Of a DNA stretch of 46,263 nucleotides, positions 18,849-27,684 are shown in pieces. Source of the DNA: Pseudorhodobacter antarcticus (GTDB lineage: Bacteria > Pseudomonadota > Alphaproteobacteria > Rhodobacterales > Rhodobacteraceae); contig CAMAXX010000023.1 in NCBI GenBank assembly GCA_945862435.1, forward strand, positions 1 through 46,263, in the 5' to 3' direction. The notes beneath the pieces are model-generated. The model saw nothing but the letters and a program-made list of their open reading frames with translations. It made no database searches and was not told the DNA's origin. Position 1 is the stretch's first letter. Each line of letters opens with the position of its first letter. A program made the translations under genes and the position numbers.

Positions 18849-18877
18849 CATCTAGGCATCTCGCCTACGCCTGTCAA
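18849..18877 (-). promoter_or_regulatory. Sigma-70-type promoter of groESL
   Basis: On the minus strand TTGACA (18872-18877) and TAGATG (18849-18854) are separated by 17 bases. The CIRCE operator begins seven bases after the -10 box, so bound HrcA would cover the transcription start. Confidence 0.75.
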
Positions 18878-18963
18878 CGCCCGTGTTACGAAAAAATGCG
18901 CCCACCCGTGACAAGCCTGCATCACCGCGCTACAAGCCGCCAAACTCGACGCATAGGTGACAG

Positions 18964-19884
18964 ATGAAAACGCTGGTTTTTGGCCATAAATCCCCCGATA
19001 CCGATTCCACAGGATCGCCCATCATTTGGGCATGGTATCTGAACGAAGTTAGAAATACCCCCGCCGAGGCAGTTTTGTTGGGCGAACCGAACACCGAAGC
19101 CGCTTTTGTGTTGCAGCATTGGGATTGCCCAAAGCCGCGCATTGTCAGCGACATTCCCGATGGCACGCCTGTGGTGATTGTCGATACCAACAACCCCGCC
19201 GAACTGCCTTTCAATGTAAACGCGCTAGATATCCGCGCGATTATTGACCATCACAAACTGGTGGGGGGGCTAGAAACCGCAGGGCCGATTGACATTGTCA
19301 TCCGCCCGTTGGCCTGCACGGCCACTGTGATGCATGGCATTATGGGCACAGATGCCGCCCAAATGCCGACTTGGGTCAAAGGTTTGATGCTGTCTTGCAT
19401 CTTGTCCGATACGCTGGAATTTCGCAGCCCCACCACGACGACGCATGACCGCACCGTGGCCGAAAAGCTGGCCGCTGATTTGGGCATTTCCATTCCTGAT
19501 TTCGCCGCGAAATTGTTCGAGGCGAAATCCGATGTCGGAGCGTTTTCAGATGCGGCGCTGCTGCGGATGGACAGCAAGGAATACACCGTTGCGGGCCGCA
19601 AATTGCGCATTTCGGTGCTGGAAACTACTGCGCCAAAGGTCATTCTGGATCGCAAGGCCAGCTTGATGGCATCGATGGACAGCGCTGCAAAAAAAGCCGG
19701 CGCAGACCAAGTGCTGCTGTTTGTAATCGACATTCTGCGCGAAGAGGCGACTTTGCTGGTGCCCAACGATCTGGTGAAGAACCTTGCCGAAGCATCCTTT
19801 GGTGTGAAAGTTTCGGGCGATAGCGTGGTGATCCCCGGCCTAATGAGCCGCAAAAAGCAGATCATCCCTGCGCTGAAACTGTAA
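18964..19884 (+). CDS. ppaC: Manganese-dependent inorganic pyrophosphatase (family II)
   Basis: This enzyme hydrolyses pyrophosphate and drives biosynthetic reactions in the cytoplasm. The 306-residue protein is a DHH-family enzyme: the N-terminal metal motifs are FGHKSPDTDSTGS, IVDTNNPAEL and IIDHHKLVGG. The C-terminal DHHA2 domain ends VVIPGLMSRKKQIIPAL, the family's SRKKQ substrate-binding signature. AGGTGA precedes the ATG. There is no CBS regulatory insert. It is probably cotranscribed with the HAD hydrolase that starts five bases after its stop. Confidence 0.96.
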   Translation: MKTLVFGHKSPDTDSTGSPIIWAWYLNEVRNTPAEAVLLGEPNTEAAFVLQHWDCPKPRIVSDIPDGTPVVIVDTNNPAELPFNVNALDIRAIIDHHKLVGGLETAGPIDIVIRPLACTATVMHGIMGTDAAQMPTWVKGLMLSCILSDTLEFRSPTTTTHDRTVAEKLAADLGISIPDFAAKLFEAKSDVGAFSDAALLRMDSKEYTVAGRKLRISVLETTAPKVILDRKASLMASMDSAAKKAGADQVLLFVIDILREEATLLVPNDLVKNLAEASFGVKVSGDSVVIPGLMSRKKQIIPALKL

Positions 19885-19888
19885 GACG

Positions 19889-20773
19889 ATGACCCAAATC
19901 ATCCCGTCGCTCGCCAGCATCTCAGCCGACTATGACGCAGTGTTTTGCGATTTATGGGGCTGTTTGCACAATGGCGCGCAGCCCTTTCCCGCCGCCTTAT
20001 CCGCTCTGCAAGGCTTTCGCGCGCAGGGGGGGCGGGTTATTCTTCTTACTAACGCGCCGCGCCCGCGCCGCGATGTCGCAGCCCATCTGGCCGCCATGGG
20101 CGTGCCGACCGATTGCTTTGACGACATCGTCACATCGGGCCAAGCCGCGCAATTTGCTATGCTGTCTGGTGCGGTTGGGCAAAAAGTGCATCACATCGGC
20201 GCGACCAAGGATGAGGGGTTCTTCACCGATTTTGACCCATCGATGGCGGCGCTGGCCGCCAGTTCGGGCATCATCCGCGTGCCAATGGACCGCGCGCAGG
20301 GGATTGTTTGCACAGGCCTGACAGATGATAACACCGAAAGCCCCGATGATTACCGCGCAGCCCTTTTAATGGGTAAAACGCTTGGCCTGCCGATGCTGTG
20401 TGCCAATCCTGATATCACCGTGCATGTGGCGGGCAAGCTTTTGTATTGCGCAGGCGCGCTGGCTGCCGCATATGAGAAGATGGGCGGCGAAACCCTGTAT
20501 TTCGGCAAACCGCACCCGCCAATTTACGACCGCGCGCGCGCGCGCCTCGCAGATCTGGGCGCGGATGACCCGCGCATCCTGTGCATAGGGGATGGGATTG
20601 CAACCGATGTCGCAGGTGGGGGGGGCGAAGGATTGGATTGCCTTTACATCACCTCGGGCGTTGACGCGGCGCGCTTTGGCCCCAATCTCGGTGCGCCTGA
20701 CCCTAGGCTTTTGCAGGCATTTCTGGCAGAAAAGCAGGCCGCGCCACGCTATTCCATGGGGTTCCTAGAGTAG
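19889..20773 (+). CDS. HAD-superfamily hydrolase, TIGR01459 type
   Basis: This is a 294-residue phosphatase-like protein of HAD subfamily IIA. Motif I is DYDAVFCDLWGCLHNG, in which Asp-x-Trp replaces the usual Asp-x-Asp, as is normal for TIGR01459. Motif II is VILLTNAPRPR, and motif IV is CIGDGIATDVAGGGGEGLD. YFGKPHPPIYDRA provides the motif III lysine. Members are found mainly in alphaproteobacteria and have no defined substrate; related proteins act on p-nitrophenyl phosphate or sugar phosphates. It follows ppaC closely. Confidence 0.9.
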   Translation: MTQIIPSLASISADYDAVFCDLWGCLHNGAQPFPAALSALQGFRAQGGRVILLTNAPRPRRDVAAHLAAMGVPTDCFDDIVTSGQAAQFAMLSGAVGQKVHHIGATKDEGFFTDFDPSMAALAASSGIIRVPMDRAQGIVCTGLTDDNTESPDDYRAALLMGKTLGLPMLCANPDITVHVAGKLLYCAGALAAAYEKMGGETLYFGKPHPPIYDRARARLADLGADDPRILCIGDGIATDVAGGGGEGLDCLYITSGVDAARFGPNLGAPDPRLLQAFLAEKQAAPRYSMGFLE

Positions 20774-20899
20774 CCGCGCAACTTTATTACCTTTTTTACC
20801 ACACAAACGAATAAAAGCTGCGCAAGGGATTGCGGCGCATTGCAGCCTTTGCTATGCAGCCTCATGGATTCTCACGCCCCACCAGCACAGGATAGCGCC

Positions 20900-21343
20900 A
20901 TGCTTGACAATTTTCCGCGCGGCACGATTTGCATCGAAGAATTGGCCGTGGGTATGGAACGCAGCTTGCGCAAAGTGGTCACCGACCGCGACATCGAACT
21001 TTTCGCCGAGGTGTCAACCGACCGTAACCCCGTGCATTTAGACGATGCCTATGCCCAAGACACCATTTTTCAAGGCCGTATCGCGCATGGTATGCTGACT
21101 GCGGGGCTGATTTCGGCGGTCATTGGCGAACAGTTGCCGGGTCATGGCACTGTCTATCTTGGCCAGAATCTAAAATTCATGGCCCCCGTCCGTCCTGGGG
21201 ATATGGTCGAGGCGGTGGTGCGCGTGATGGGTATTGACCACGCCCGCCGCCGTGTGACCCTTGAAACATTCTGCCGCGTGGGCGATACAATAGTGCTCAA
21301 GGGCGAGGCGCTGGTGCTGGCCCCAAGTTCGAAATTCGACTGA
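20900..21343 (+). CDS. MaoC-like (R)-enoyl-CoA hydratase/dehydratase
   Basis: This is a 147-residue hot-dog-fold protein. The catalytic hydratase-2 motif is DRNPVHLDDAYAQDTIFQGR followed by IAHGMLTAGLISAVIG, with the conserved Asp and His. The tail shows YLGQNLKFMAPVRPGD, typical of PhaJ/MaoC. Such enzymes hydrate trans-2-enoyl-CoA to the (R)-3-hydroxy form for polyhydroxyalkanoate or other acyl-CoA routes. I chose the ATG at 20900, with AGGA seven bases before it; a longer frame begins at 20840. No pha genes are near, so the pathway is open. Confidence 0.9.
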   Translation: MLDNFPRGTICIEELAVGMERSLRKVVTDRDIELFAEVSTDRNPVHLDDAYAQDTIFQGRIAHGMLTAGLISAVIGEQLPGHGTVYLGQNLKFMAPVRPGDMVEAVVRVMGIDHARRRVTLETFCRVGDTIVLKGEALVLAPSSKFD

Positions 21344-21379
21344 CGCGGACGGGCAATGCGCCCCGCGCCAAGGGGTAAT

Positions 21380-22297
21380 ATGCAGATTTTCAACGATTGG
21401 CGATCCATCCCGCAAACCGCGCGCGGTGCGTCCGTAGCCTTGGGCAATTTTGACGGAGTGCATCTGGGCCACCGCGCGGTGATTGATCTGGCGCGCCCGC
21501 ATGGCCCGCTTGGCATTGTCACCTTTACCCCCCACCCCCGCGAATTTTTCGCGCCAAACGCCGCGCCGTTTCGCCTGATGAGCGATGGCGCCCGCGCGCA
21601 CGAATTGGCCCGCATTGGTGTGCAGCATCTGTTCCAACTGGAATTTAACGCAGCCCTTGCCGCGTTGACTCCGCTGGAATTTGCCCAACATGTGCTGGCG
21701 GATGGCCTCGGCGCAGCCCATGTCACTGTTGGGGCTGATTTCAGTTTTGGCAAATCCCGCGCAGGGAGCGCGCATGATTTGGCAGATTTGGGCGCGCAAT
21801 TTGGCTTTGGCGTGACCATAGCCGAAATGGTGGCAGATCAGGGGACGGAAGTTTCATCAACTGCCATTCGCGCAGCCCTTACCGCAGGCACCCCGCGCGC
21901 CGCTGCGCAAATGCTGGGGCATCCGCATAGCTTTGAAGGGGCGGTGATCCACGGCCATAAACGCGGGCGCGAGCTGGGCTATCCCACTGCGAATATGGAT
22001 ATATCTGGCCTGCACCTGCCCCGCTTTGGCGTTTATGCCGTGCGCGCCTCTGTGCTGAACGGCCCGCACAAAGGCCAGTATATCGGCGCGGCCAGTCTTG
22101 GTATTCGCCCGATGTTTGAGGCAAACCAGCCCAATCTGGAAACCTTTATCTTTAATTTTTCGGGCGATCTTTACGGCGCAGACATTTCGGTCTCGCTCAT
22201 GGAATTTCTGCGCGACGAGGCAAAGTTTGACGGCCTACCCGCCCTTATGGCGCAAATGGCCGATGATTGCGCCCAAGCGCGCGCGATACTGTTATGA
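21380..22297 (+). CDS. ribF: Bifunctional riboflavin kinase/FAD synthetase
   Basis: RibF phosphorylates riboflavin to FMN and adenylates it to FAD. The 305-residue protein has an N-terminal nucleotidyltransferase domain with SVALGNFDGVHLGHRAVID and FTPHPREFF, the ISSTRIR-equivalent EVSSTAIRAAL, and a C-terminal kinase domain with GHKRGRELGYPTANMDI and LETFIFNFSGDLYG. ATG 21380 follows AAGGGG; an in-frame start eight codons earlier (21356) is possible. Its stop overlaps the next start (ATGA), so it is coupled to the YcgN-type gene. No FMN riboswitch is visible upstream. Confidence 0.96.
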   Translation: MQIFNDWRSIPQTARGASVALGNFDGVHLGHRAVIDLARPHGPLGIVTFTPHPREFFAPNAAPFRLMSDGARAHELARIGVQHLFQLEFNAALAALTPLEFAQHVLADGLGAAHVTVGADFSFGKSRAGSAHDLADLGAQFGFGVTIAEMVADQGTEVSSTAIRAALTAGTPRAAAQMLGHPHSFEGAVIHGHKRGRELGYPTANMDISGLHLPRFGVYAVRASVLNGPHKGQYIGAASLGIRPMFEANQPNLETFIFNFSGDLYGADISVSLMEFLRDEAKFDGLPALMAQMADDCAQARAILL

Positions 22298-22743
22298 CCC
22301 TGCGCGACAAATTCTGGGAAACCGTTCCCCTGCACAAAATGACCACGCCCGAGTGGGAGGCGCTGTGCGATGGCTGCGGCAAATGCTGCCTGAACAAAAT
22401 CGAATATGAAGACACAGGCGAAGTGGAATACACCCGCGTTGCCTGCCGCCTGCTGGACGGGGCCACCTGCCGCTGTGGCAATTATGAACGGCGGTTCACT
22501 TACGTTCCCGAATGTGTGCGCCTTAACCCCAAAACCCTGCCCAAGGTCGCCTATTGGCTGCCAGTGACCTGCGCCTACAAACTGCTGCATCAGGGCAATC
22601 CGCTGCCAAATTGGCATCCTCTCGTTACAGGCGACCCCGAATCAGTCCACACCGCAGGTCAATCTGTGCGCGGGATAACAGTGTCCGAGGCGGCGGTAGA
22701 TGAAGACGATTGGGACGAATACCTGCTGGAACAAGAGCTATGA
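22294..22743 (+). CDS. YcgN-family cysteine-cluster protein (UPF0260)
   Basis: This is a 149-residue protein of the zinc/iron-chelating cysteine-cluster family. The signature is ALCDGCGKCCLNK, followed by ACRLLDG, TCRCGNYERRF and PECVRLNP; together these provide at least eight cysteines able to bind a metal or cluster. It also carries LPVTCAYKLL and ends in an acidic helix (EDDWDEYLLEQEL). Its function is unknown. It overlaps ribF on one side and the aldolase on the other by ATGA junctions, so the three genes are probably translated from one mRNA. Confidence 0.9.
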   Translation: MTLRDKFWETVPLHKMTTPEWEALCDGCGKCCLNKIEYEDTGEVEYTRVACRLLDGATCRCGNYERRFTYVPECVRLNPKTLPKVAYWLPVTCAYKLLHQGNPLPNWHPLVTGDPESVHTAGQSVRGITVSEAAVDEDDWDEYLLEQEL

Positions 22744-23768
22744 TTTTTACATCCGACAATGCCAGCGCCGCAAGCCCCGAAGTGATGGCCGCCATTGTGA
22801 ACGTAAATTCAGGATACGACGCCAGCTATGGCGCAGACGCCGCCATGGCACGGGTCACGGAAATGATCCGCGATATCTTCGCCGCCCCCGATGCCGCCGT
22901 TTATCTGGTTGCCACGGGCACCGCTGCAAATGCCCTTGCGCTTGCCGCCCATGTCCAACCCTATCACGCGATTTTCGCCCATGATGCCGCGCATATCGAA
23001 ATGGACGAATGCGGCGCGCCAGAGTTTTTCACAAATGGGGCCAAAATCATCCGCGTGGCGGGCGATCATGGCAAGATGGATCCCGCCGCCTTAAACGCCG
23101 CCCTATCCAGCACGGGCACTTCCGTGCACGGCGTGCAAAAGGGCATGCTGTCGCTCACCAACGTGACCGAGGCGGGAACGGTCTATTCCCCTGCCGAGAC
23201 GACCGCCCTTTCCGCACTCGCACGCGCGCACAAACTGCCCGTGCATCTGGACGGCGCAAGATTCGCCAACGCAGTCATCGCCACAGGCGCGCACCCAGCC
23301 GATCTGACACGCCGCGCGGGGGTGGGTGTGGTGTCATTCGGCGGCACGAAAAACGGCTGTCTGGGGGTTGAGGCGGTGGTGATGTTCGACGCTGCGAAAG
23401 CGTGGGAGTTTGAACTGCGCCGCAAACGCGCGGGGCATCTGTTTTCCAAACACCGCTACCTGTCCGCCCAGATAGAAGGGTACCTTGCAGGCGGCGCATG
23501 GCTAACCCGCGCGCGCCACGCCAATGACATGGCCGCCCTGCTGGCCGCTGGCCTAACCGCACGCGGCGCAACCCTGCTGCACCCCGTGCAAGCGAATATG
23601 ATCTTTGCCCAGTGGCCGGCAGGCACATCGCAACGCCTGCGCGCCGCAGGGGCCGCGTTTTACGACATGCCTGCGGCGGAGGGGTTCGAGGCGGCACGGC
23701 TGGTGGCGAGTTGGTCGACGACAAAGGCGGGTGTGGATGGGTTTTTGGGGGTGTGGGGGAGGTGTTAA
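22740..23768 (+). CDS. Low-specificity L-threonine aldolase (beta-eliminating lyase family)
   Basis: This is a 342-residue PLP enzyme that cleaves L-threonine or allo-threonine to glycine and acetaldehyde. It begins MIFTSDNASAASPEVMAAIV. The PLP-binding elements are VATGTAANALAL, HIEMDECGAPEFF, VHLDGARFANA and the lysine in SFGGTKNGCLG. This fits the type found in alphaproteobacteria rather than the E. coli LtaE form. The ATG overlaps the preceding stop. About 160 bases of AT-richer sequence without a gene follow, to the end of the MOSC gene. Confidence 0.92.
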   Translation: MIFTSDNASAASPEVMAAIVNVNSGYDASYGADAAMARVTEMIRDIFAAPDAAVYLVATGTAANALALAAHVQPYHAIFAHDAAHIEMDECGAPEFFTNGAKIIRVAGDHGKMDPAALNAALSSTGTSVHGVQKGMLSLTNVTEAGTVYSPAETTALSALARAHKLPVHLDGARFANAVIATGAHPADLTRRAGVGVVSFGGTKNGCLGVEAVVMFDAAKAWEFELRRKRAGHLFSKHRYLSAQIEGYLAGGAWLTRARHANDMAALLAAGLTARGATLLHPVQANMIFAQWPAGTSQRLRAAGAAFYDMPAAEGFEAARLVASWSTTKAGVDGFLGVWGRC

Positions 23769-23929
23769 CGCAGCTTGCTTTACCGGTAAATCATTGCGGC
23801 CAACAGATCCAACGACAGGTTGAGAGCTACAAGACAAATTACGATAATCAAAAGTTTATACAAGAAAGCTTTCAATTCCATTTTCCTTTTCTCACCACTA
23901 AATTGAATCTTGATCGGATAGCCAAGCGA

Positions 23930-24523
23930 TCACCCCCTACCCCCTAACCCCTGCCACACATCCTGATCAGGCACATGAAGGCGCAGCCTGTCCCCCACGC
24001 GAAACACCCCTTCCCGTTCGACCCATGCCGTCACCCCGCGCCGCCCCTTGGCCGCAGCCTTAAACCGCGATCCAAAGCCTGTGTGGGCGGCCTCGATGGG
24101 TTCGTGCGGCAGGGTGCAGGGGCGGTTTTCCATGTCTATGGTCAGGGTCGCCCCTGCCTCGTTTTGCAGGCGGCTACTGGGGGGCAGATGAGTGAAATCG
24201 GGGATGCCAGCGACAATCATATTCGCCCCCACCAGCGCGCCGTCTAAGCCATCGATCCCCATCTTGGCCGCAATCTCTGCCAAATCCTCGGCCGACAAAA
24301 TGGAAAACTGCCGCGTGTTGCGAATGGGCGTTCCGCGTTTGTATTGCGCCAAAACGCGGCTATCAGACGCGCGCGTCAGACCGCCGTGCGTTTCCCCAAC
24401 TGGCCCCGAAAACAGCGCGGTAATCTCCTGCACAGCGCCGCTGGCAAGGGCTGCATCGCGGTCGCCCACCAGCCCCAGCCACGTGATTGTTCCATAGATT
24501 TGCGTCGGCATCAGGGCAGGCAT
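23930..24523 (-). CDS. MOSC-domain protein
   Basis: This is a 197-residue protein with a MOSC (molybdenum cofactor sulfurase C-terminal) fold. Visible segments are the N-terminal TQIYGTITWLGLV, GETHGGLTRASDSRV, GTPIRNTRQFSIL, GANMIVAGIPDFTHL, the central DMENRPCTLP with the conserved Cys (the residue proposed to carry sulfur), and RRGVTAWVEREGVFRVGD near the end. Related proteins use or transfer sulfur to the molybdenum cofactor or reduce N-hydroxylated compounds. GGAGAG lies six bases before the ATG. It follows corA by 32 bases on the same strand, but a functional link is not evident. Confidence 0.88.
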   Translation of the reverse strand: MPALMPTQIYGTITWLGLVGDRDAALASGAVQEITALFSGPVGETHGGLTRASDSRVLAQYKRGTPIRNTRQFSILSAEDLAEIAAKMGIDGLDGALVGANMIVAGIPDFTHLPPSSRLQNEAGATLTIDMENRPCTLPHEPIEAAHTGFGSRFKAAAKGRRGVTAWVEREGVFRVGDRLRLHVPDQDVWQGLGGRG

Positions 24524-24555
24524 CGCACTCTCCTATTTCGCGCCAACCTGCCCGA

Positions 24556-25545
24556 TTACAGCCATTTCTTCCAGCGAAAGATGATGGTAGGAATAACGGC
24601 AGACAGCACCATCATCCCCACCGCCATCGGATAGCCCCAGCGCCATTGCAATTCGGGCATCACGGCAAAGTTCATGCCGTAAATGCTGGCAATCAGCGTG
24701 GGCGGCAGGAATACGAACGCCACGACCGAGAACACCTTGACCACGTCCGATTGGCGAATGTTAATCACGCCCAAAGTCGCATCCAACTGGAACCTAATCT
24801 TGACCGATTGCGTATCGGCCACCTCGCGCAGCGATGCCACATCGCGCTGCAAGGTTTTCAGCAGCAGGCGGTCGTGCGCGGCCGATTTATCGGCCTTGCC
24901 CTTGGCCAGTGCAGGCACGGGGACGGCGGCCAAATACCCCGCTAGCCGCCACAGCGTGCCAAGGCTTTCACCGATTTTACAGTTCAAATCCTCGGATCGC
25001 CCAATGCGCTGCAAAACGGCGGCTAGGGTATCGGTTTTGCCTTTGGGGCGGTGGGCGGCAAAAATGGCGGTGGACAGGGCATCTTGCTTGCGCGCCTCGC
25101 TCTCCAGCACGTCAGCAAGACGGTCAACGACCGATTCCAGCAGATACAGCAACGCGCCTGTCCCACCGCCAGGCACAATTTTATTCGCCGCCGCCCATTT
25201 GGCGAAATAGGCGAATGATCCTGGGCGGTGGTAATGCACCGTCACCATTTTCTGCGGCAGCACAACAAAGGTGACGGGGCTGATTTCGGTTAGGGCAGGT
25301 TCATGCGTGGCCAAGATCTGCGCAGTTAAAAACAGCGCCCCGCTTTCGGTATACAAACGCGAGGAATTTTCGATTTCCTGCATATCCTCGCGCGTCGGGA
25401 TATTGATCAGCAAAGCCGCCTCAACAAGCGCTTCTTCATCTTTGGTCGGGAATTCCAGATCAATCCACAGCGCGCGGTCGCTGGCGATATCGGCAGGGTC
25501 AAGCAGGGTCAAAAGCCCGTCATTTTCTCCGTAAACAGAAATCAT
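24556..25545 (-). CDS. CorA-family magnesium (or zinc) transporter
   Basis: This is a 329-residue divalent-cation channel of the inner membrane. A long soluble N-terminal domain of strands and helices is followed by two transmembrane helices at the C-terminus. The selectivity motif GMN (residues 290-292, SIYGMNFAVMPEL) lies between them, and the tail is basic (FRWKKWL). The motif variant and the long helix before the membrane part fit the CorA/ZntB superfamily. Magnesium is the default substrate; the sequence does not exclude zinc or cobalt. A ftsH terminator separates it from the upstream gene. Confidence 0.92.
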   Translation of the reverse strand: MISVYGENDGLLTLLDPADIASDRALWIDLEFPTKDEEALVEAALLINIPTREDMQEIENSSRLYTESGALFLTAQILATHEPALTEISPVTFVVLPQKMVTVHYHRPGSFAYFAKWAAANKIVPGGGTGALLYLLESVVDRLADVLESEARKQDALSTAIFAAHRPKGKTDTLAAVLQRIGRSEDLNCKIGESLGTLWRLAGYLAAVPVPALAKGKADKSAAHDRLLLKTLQRDVASLREVADTQSVKIRFQLDATLGVINIRQSDVVKVFSVVAFVFLPPTLIASIYGMNFAVMPELQWRWGYPMAVGMMVLSAVIPTIIFRWKKWL

Positions 25546-25619
25546 CGCGCACTCCGAACTGCGGCAGGTCTGGGCCCTGCTTACTCATTGCCAAGCGTTT
25601 TGCCTAGCCAGATCACGCA

Positions 25620-25656
25620 AAAGCCCCAAAACCCAATGCACGGGTTTCGGGGCTTT
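25620..25656 (-). terminator. Terminator of ftsH
   Basis: AAAGCCCC-A-AAACCC and GGGTTT-C-GGGGCTTT pair with one mismatch around a seven-base loop. On the minus strand the stem ends in TTTT. It lies 23 bases past the ftsH stop. Confidence 0.85.
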
Positions 25657-25678
25657 GTTAGGCGGTGCGCGCTGTTCT

Positions 25679-27598
25679 TTACGCGCTCGGCTCTGGGCTT
25701 GGGTCAACCTTTGGCTTGCGCGCCCGCGTTTTTGGCACGGCAAGGATATCTCCGCCACCAGAAGCGGGCGGCGGGTTCATCCCATCATCTACCGCCGCCA
25801 GCGGCAGACCAGCAATCACGCGGCCAATCTGCTCGCCCGTCAGGGTTTCGTATTCCAACAGTCCCTTGGCCAAGCGATGCAAGTCTTCGTTCTTTTCCGT
25901 GAGGATCTGCTTTGCGCGGGCATAGCCCTCGTCGACGATTTTCTTAACTTCGTCATCAATCAGCTTTTGCGTATTACCCGAATGCGACGTGCCACCCGAA
26001 GCGGTTCCCAAATAGCTTTCGCGCTCATTTGCGTAATCGACATTGCCCAACGCTTCGGAAAAGCCGAACTGTGTCACCATCGCGCGGGCGATACGGCTGA
26101 CTTGTTGAATGTCAGACGTAGCACCAGACGTGACATTTTCCGCACCAAAGATCAGCTCTTCCGCCACCTTGCCGCCCATCGCCATCGCGATTTTCGATTT
26201 GTATTTGGTGTAGGACACCGACAACTGATCCCGTTCGGGCAGGCTCAACACCATGCCGAGTGCGCGCCCGCGCGGGATAATCGTGGCTTTGTGGATCGGG
26301 TCGTGATGCGGCACGTTCAGACCCACAATCGCGTGGCCCGCCTCGTGATAGGCGGTCAGCTTTTTCTCATCCTCGGTCATCACCATGCTGCGGCGCTCGG
26401 CGCCCATCATGACTTTGTCTTTGGCCTTTTCAAAATCGTCCATGGTGACAAACCGGCGGCCAATGCGGGCAGCCATCAGCGCCGCTTCATTGACCAAATT
26501 GGCCAGATCAGCGCCCGAAAAGCCGGGGCAACCGCGCGCGATGATGCGCAAGTCAACATCTGGCCCCAGCGGGGTTTTGCGCGCATGCACGCCCAAAATC
26601 TTTTCCCGCCCGCGAATATCGGGGTTGGGAACCTGAATTTGGCGATCGAAACGGCCGGGGCGCAGCAAGGCAGGGTCAAGAACATCGGGGCGGTTCGTAG
26701 CCGCCACAATAATCACGCCTTCGTTCGCGTCAAAACCGTCCATTTCCACCAGCAATTGGTTCAGCGTTTGCTCGCGTTCGTCATTGCCGCCGCCAATGCC
26801 CACGCCGCGCGCACGGCCCACGGCGTCGATCTCGTCGATGAACACGATGCAGGGGGCGTTCTTTTTGGCCTGCTCGAACATGTCGCGCACGCGGCTTGCG
26901 CCAACGCCCACGAACATTTCGACAAAATCCGAACCTGAAATCGTAAAGAACGGCACGCCCGCCTCGCCCGCAATGGCGCGGGCCAGCAAGGTTTTACCCG
27001 TTCCGGGCGGGCCAACCAGCAGCGCGCCTTTTGGAATTTTACCACCAAGACGGCTGAATTTCTGCGGATTGCGCAGGAATTCGACGATCTCTTCCAACTC
27101 GTCCTTGGCCTCGTCAATGCCTGCAACGTCGTCAAACGTCACGCGGCCATGCTTTTCGGTCAGCAGTTTAGCGCGCGATTTGCCAAAGCCCATCGCACCA
27201 TTTTTGCCCCCACCCTGCATACGGTTCATGAAAAAGAACCACAGTCCAATCAGCAGCACAAACGGCAACCAAACCGAGATCAGCGACATAAACCCCGAAG
27301 GCGTTTGCGCCTTGGCCACGACCTGCACGTTATTGTCGATCAGGCGCTGCGTCAGCGTGTTATCAACGGGCGCAATGGTCAACAAAGCGCGGCCGTCTTT
27401 CGATTGGAACGTCACCTGCTCGCCATTCAAGGTCGCGCTTTGCACCTCGTCCGCCTCGACCATGGTGATAAATTCCGAATAGCTGACAGTATTGGCGGCT
27501 TGCGTGCTGCTGCTGCTGCCACCGCCAAAGAACTGAAACAAGGTCAGCAGCAAAAGAAACATGATGACCCAGAAAGCGATATTTCGTGCGTTGCCCAC
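25679..27598 (-). CDS. ftsH: ATP-dependent zinc metalloprotease FtsH
   Basis: FtsH degrades misfolded membrane proteins and short-lived regulators, in E. coli including sigma-32 and LpxC. The 639-residue protein has an N-terminal transmembrane helix (about residues 8-24), a periplasmic domain, a second helix (about 105-124), the AAA module with Walker [12 protein letters not shown] (near 196-203), Walker [12 protein letters not shown] and the second region of homology, then the zinc protease site [11 protein letters not shown]. The C-terminus is Pro/Lys-rich. It is the last gene of the ruv-tol-pal-tilS group, 81 bases after tilS, with a possible heat-shock promoter of its own. Confidence 0.97.
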   Translation of the reverse strand: MGNARNIAFWVIMFLLLLTLFQFFGGGSSSSTQAANTVSYSEFITMVEADEVQSATLNGEQVTFQSKDGRALLTIAPVDNTLTQRLIDNNVQVVAKAQTPSGFMSLISVWLPFVLLIGLWFFFMNRMQGGGKNGAMGFGKSRAKLLTEKHGRVTFDDVAGIDEAKDELEEIVEFLRNPQKFSRLGGKIPKGALLVGPPGTGKTLLARAIAGEAGVPFFTISGSDFVEMFVGVGASRVRDMFEQAKKNAPCIVFIDEIDAVGRARGVGIGGGNDEREQTLNQLLVEMDGFDANEGVIIVAATNRPDVLDPALLRPGRFDRQIQVPNPDIRGREKILGVHARKTPLGPDVDLRIIARGCPGFSGADLANLVNEAALMAARIGRRFVTMDDFEKAKDKVMMGAERRSMVMTEDEKKLTAYHEAGHAIVGLNVPHHDPIHKATIIPRGRALGMVLSLPERDQLSVSYTKYKSKIAMAMGGKVAEELIFGAENVTSGATSDIQQVSRIARAMVTQFGFSEALGNVDYANERESYLGTASGGTSHSGNTQKLIDDEVKKIVDEGYARAKQILTEKNEDLHRLAKGLLEYETLTGEQIGRVIAGLPLAAVDDGMNPPPASGGGDILAVPKTRARKPKVDPSPEPSA

Positions 27599-27656
27599 GA
27601 ACGGTCTCCTGAAGATGCCACGGTGGCCCGGCGGGCAGGTGCGGCGATTACATGTA

Positions 27657-27684
27657 AGATAGAGATTAAGCGCCGCCTTTCAAT
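27657..27684 (-). promoter_or_regulatory. Possible sigma-32-like promoter of ftsH
   Basis: On the minus strand ATTGAAA (27678-27684) and CTCTATCT (27657-27664) are 13 bases apart. This resembles CTTGAAA-N13-CCCCATNT and also the alphaproteobacterial -10 form CYTATNT. It overlaps the tilS stop. The match is weaker than that of the hsp20 promoter. Confidence 0.4.

Noticed and set aside
25655..26938. A 427-codon open frame opposite ftsH
   Set aside because: It is wholly antisense to a full-length, motif-complete ftsH; GC-rich third positions keep such antisense frames open.
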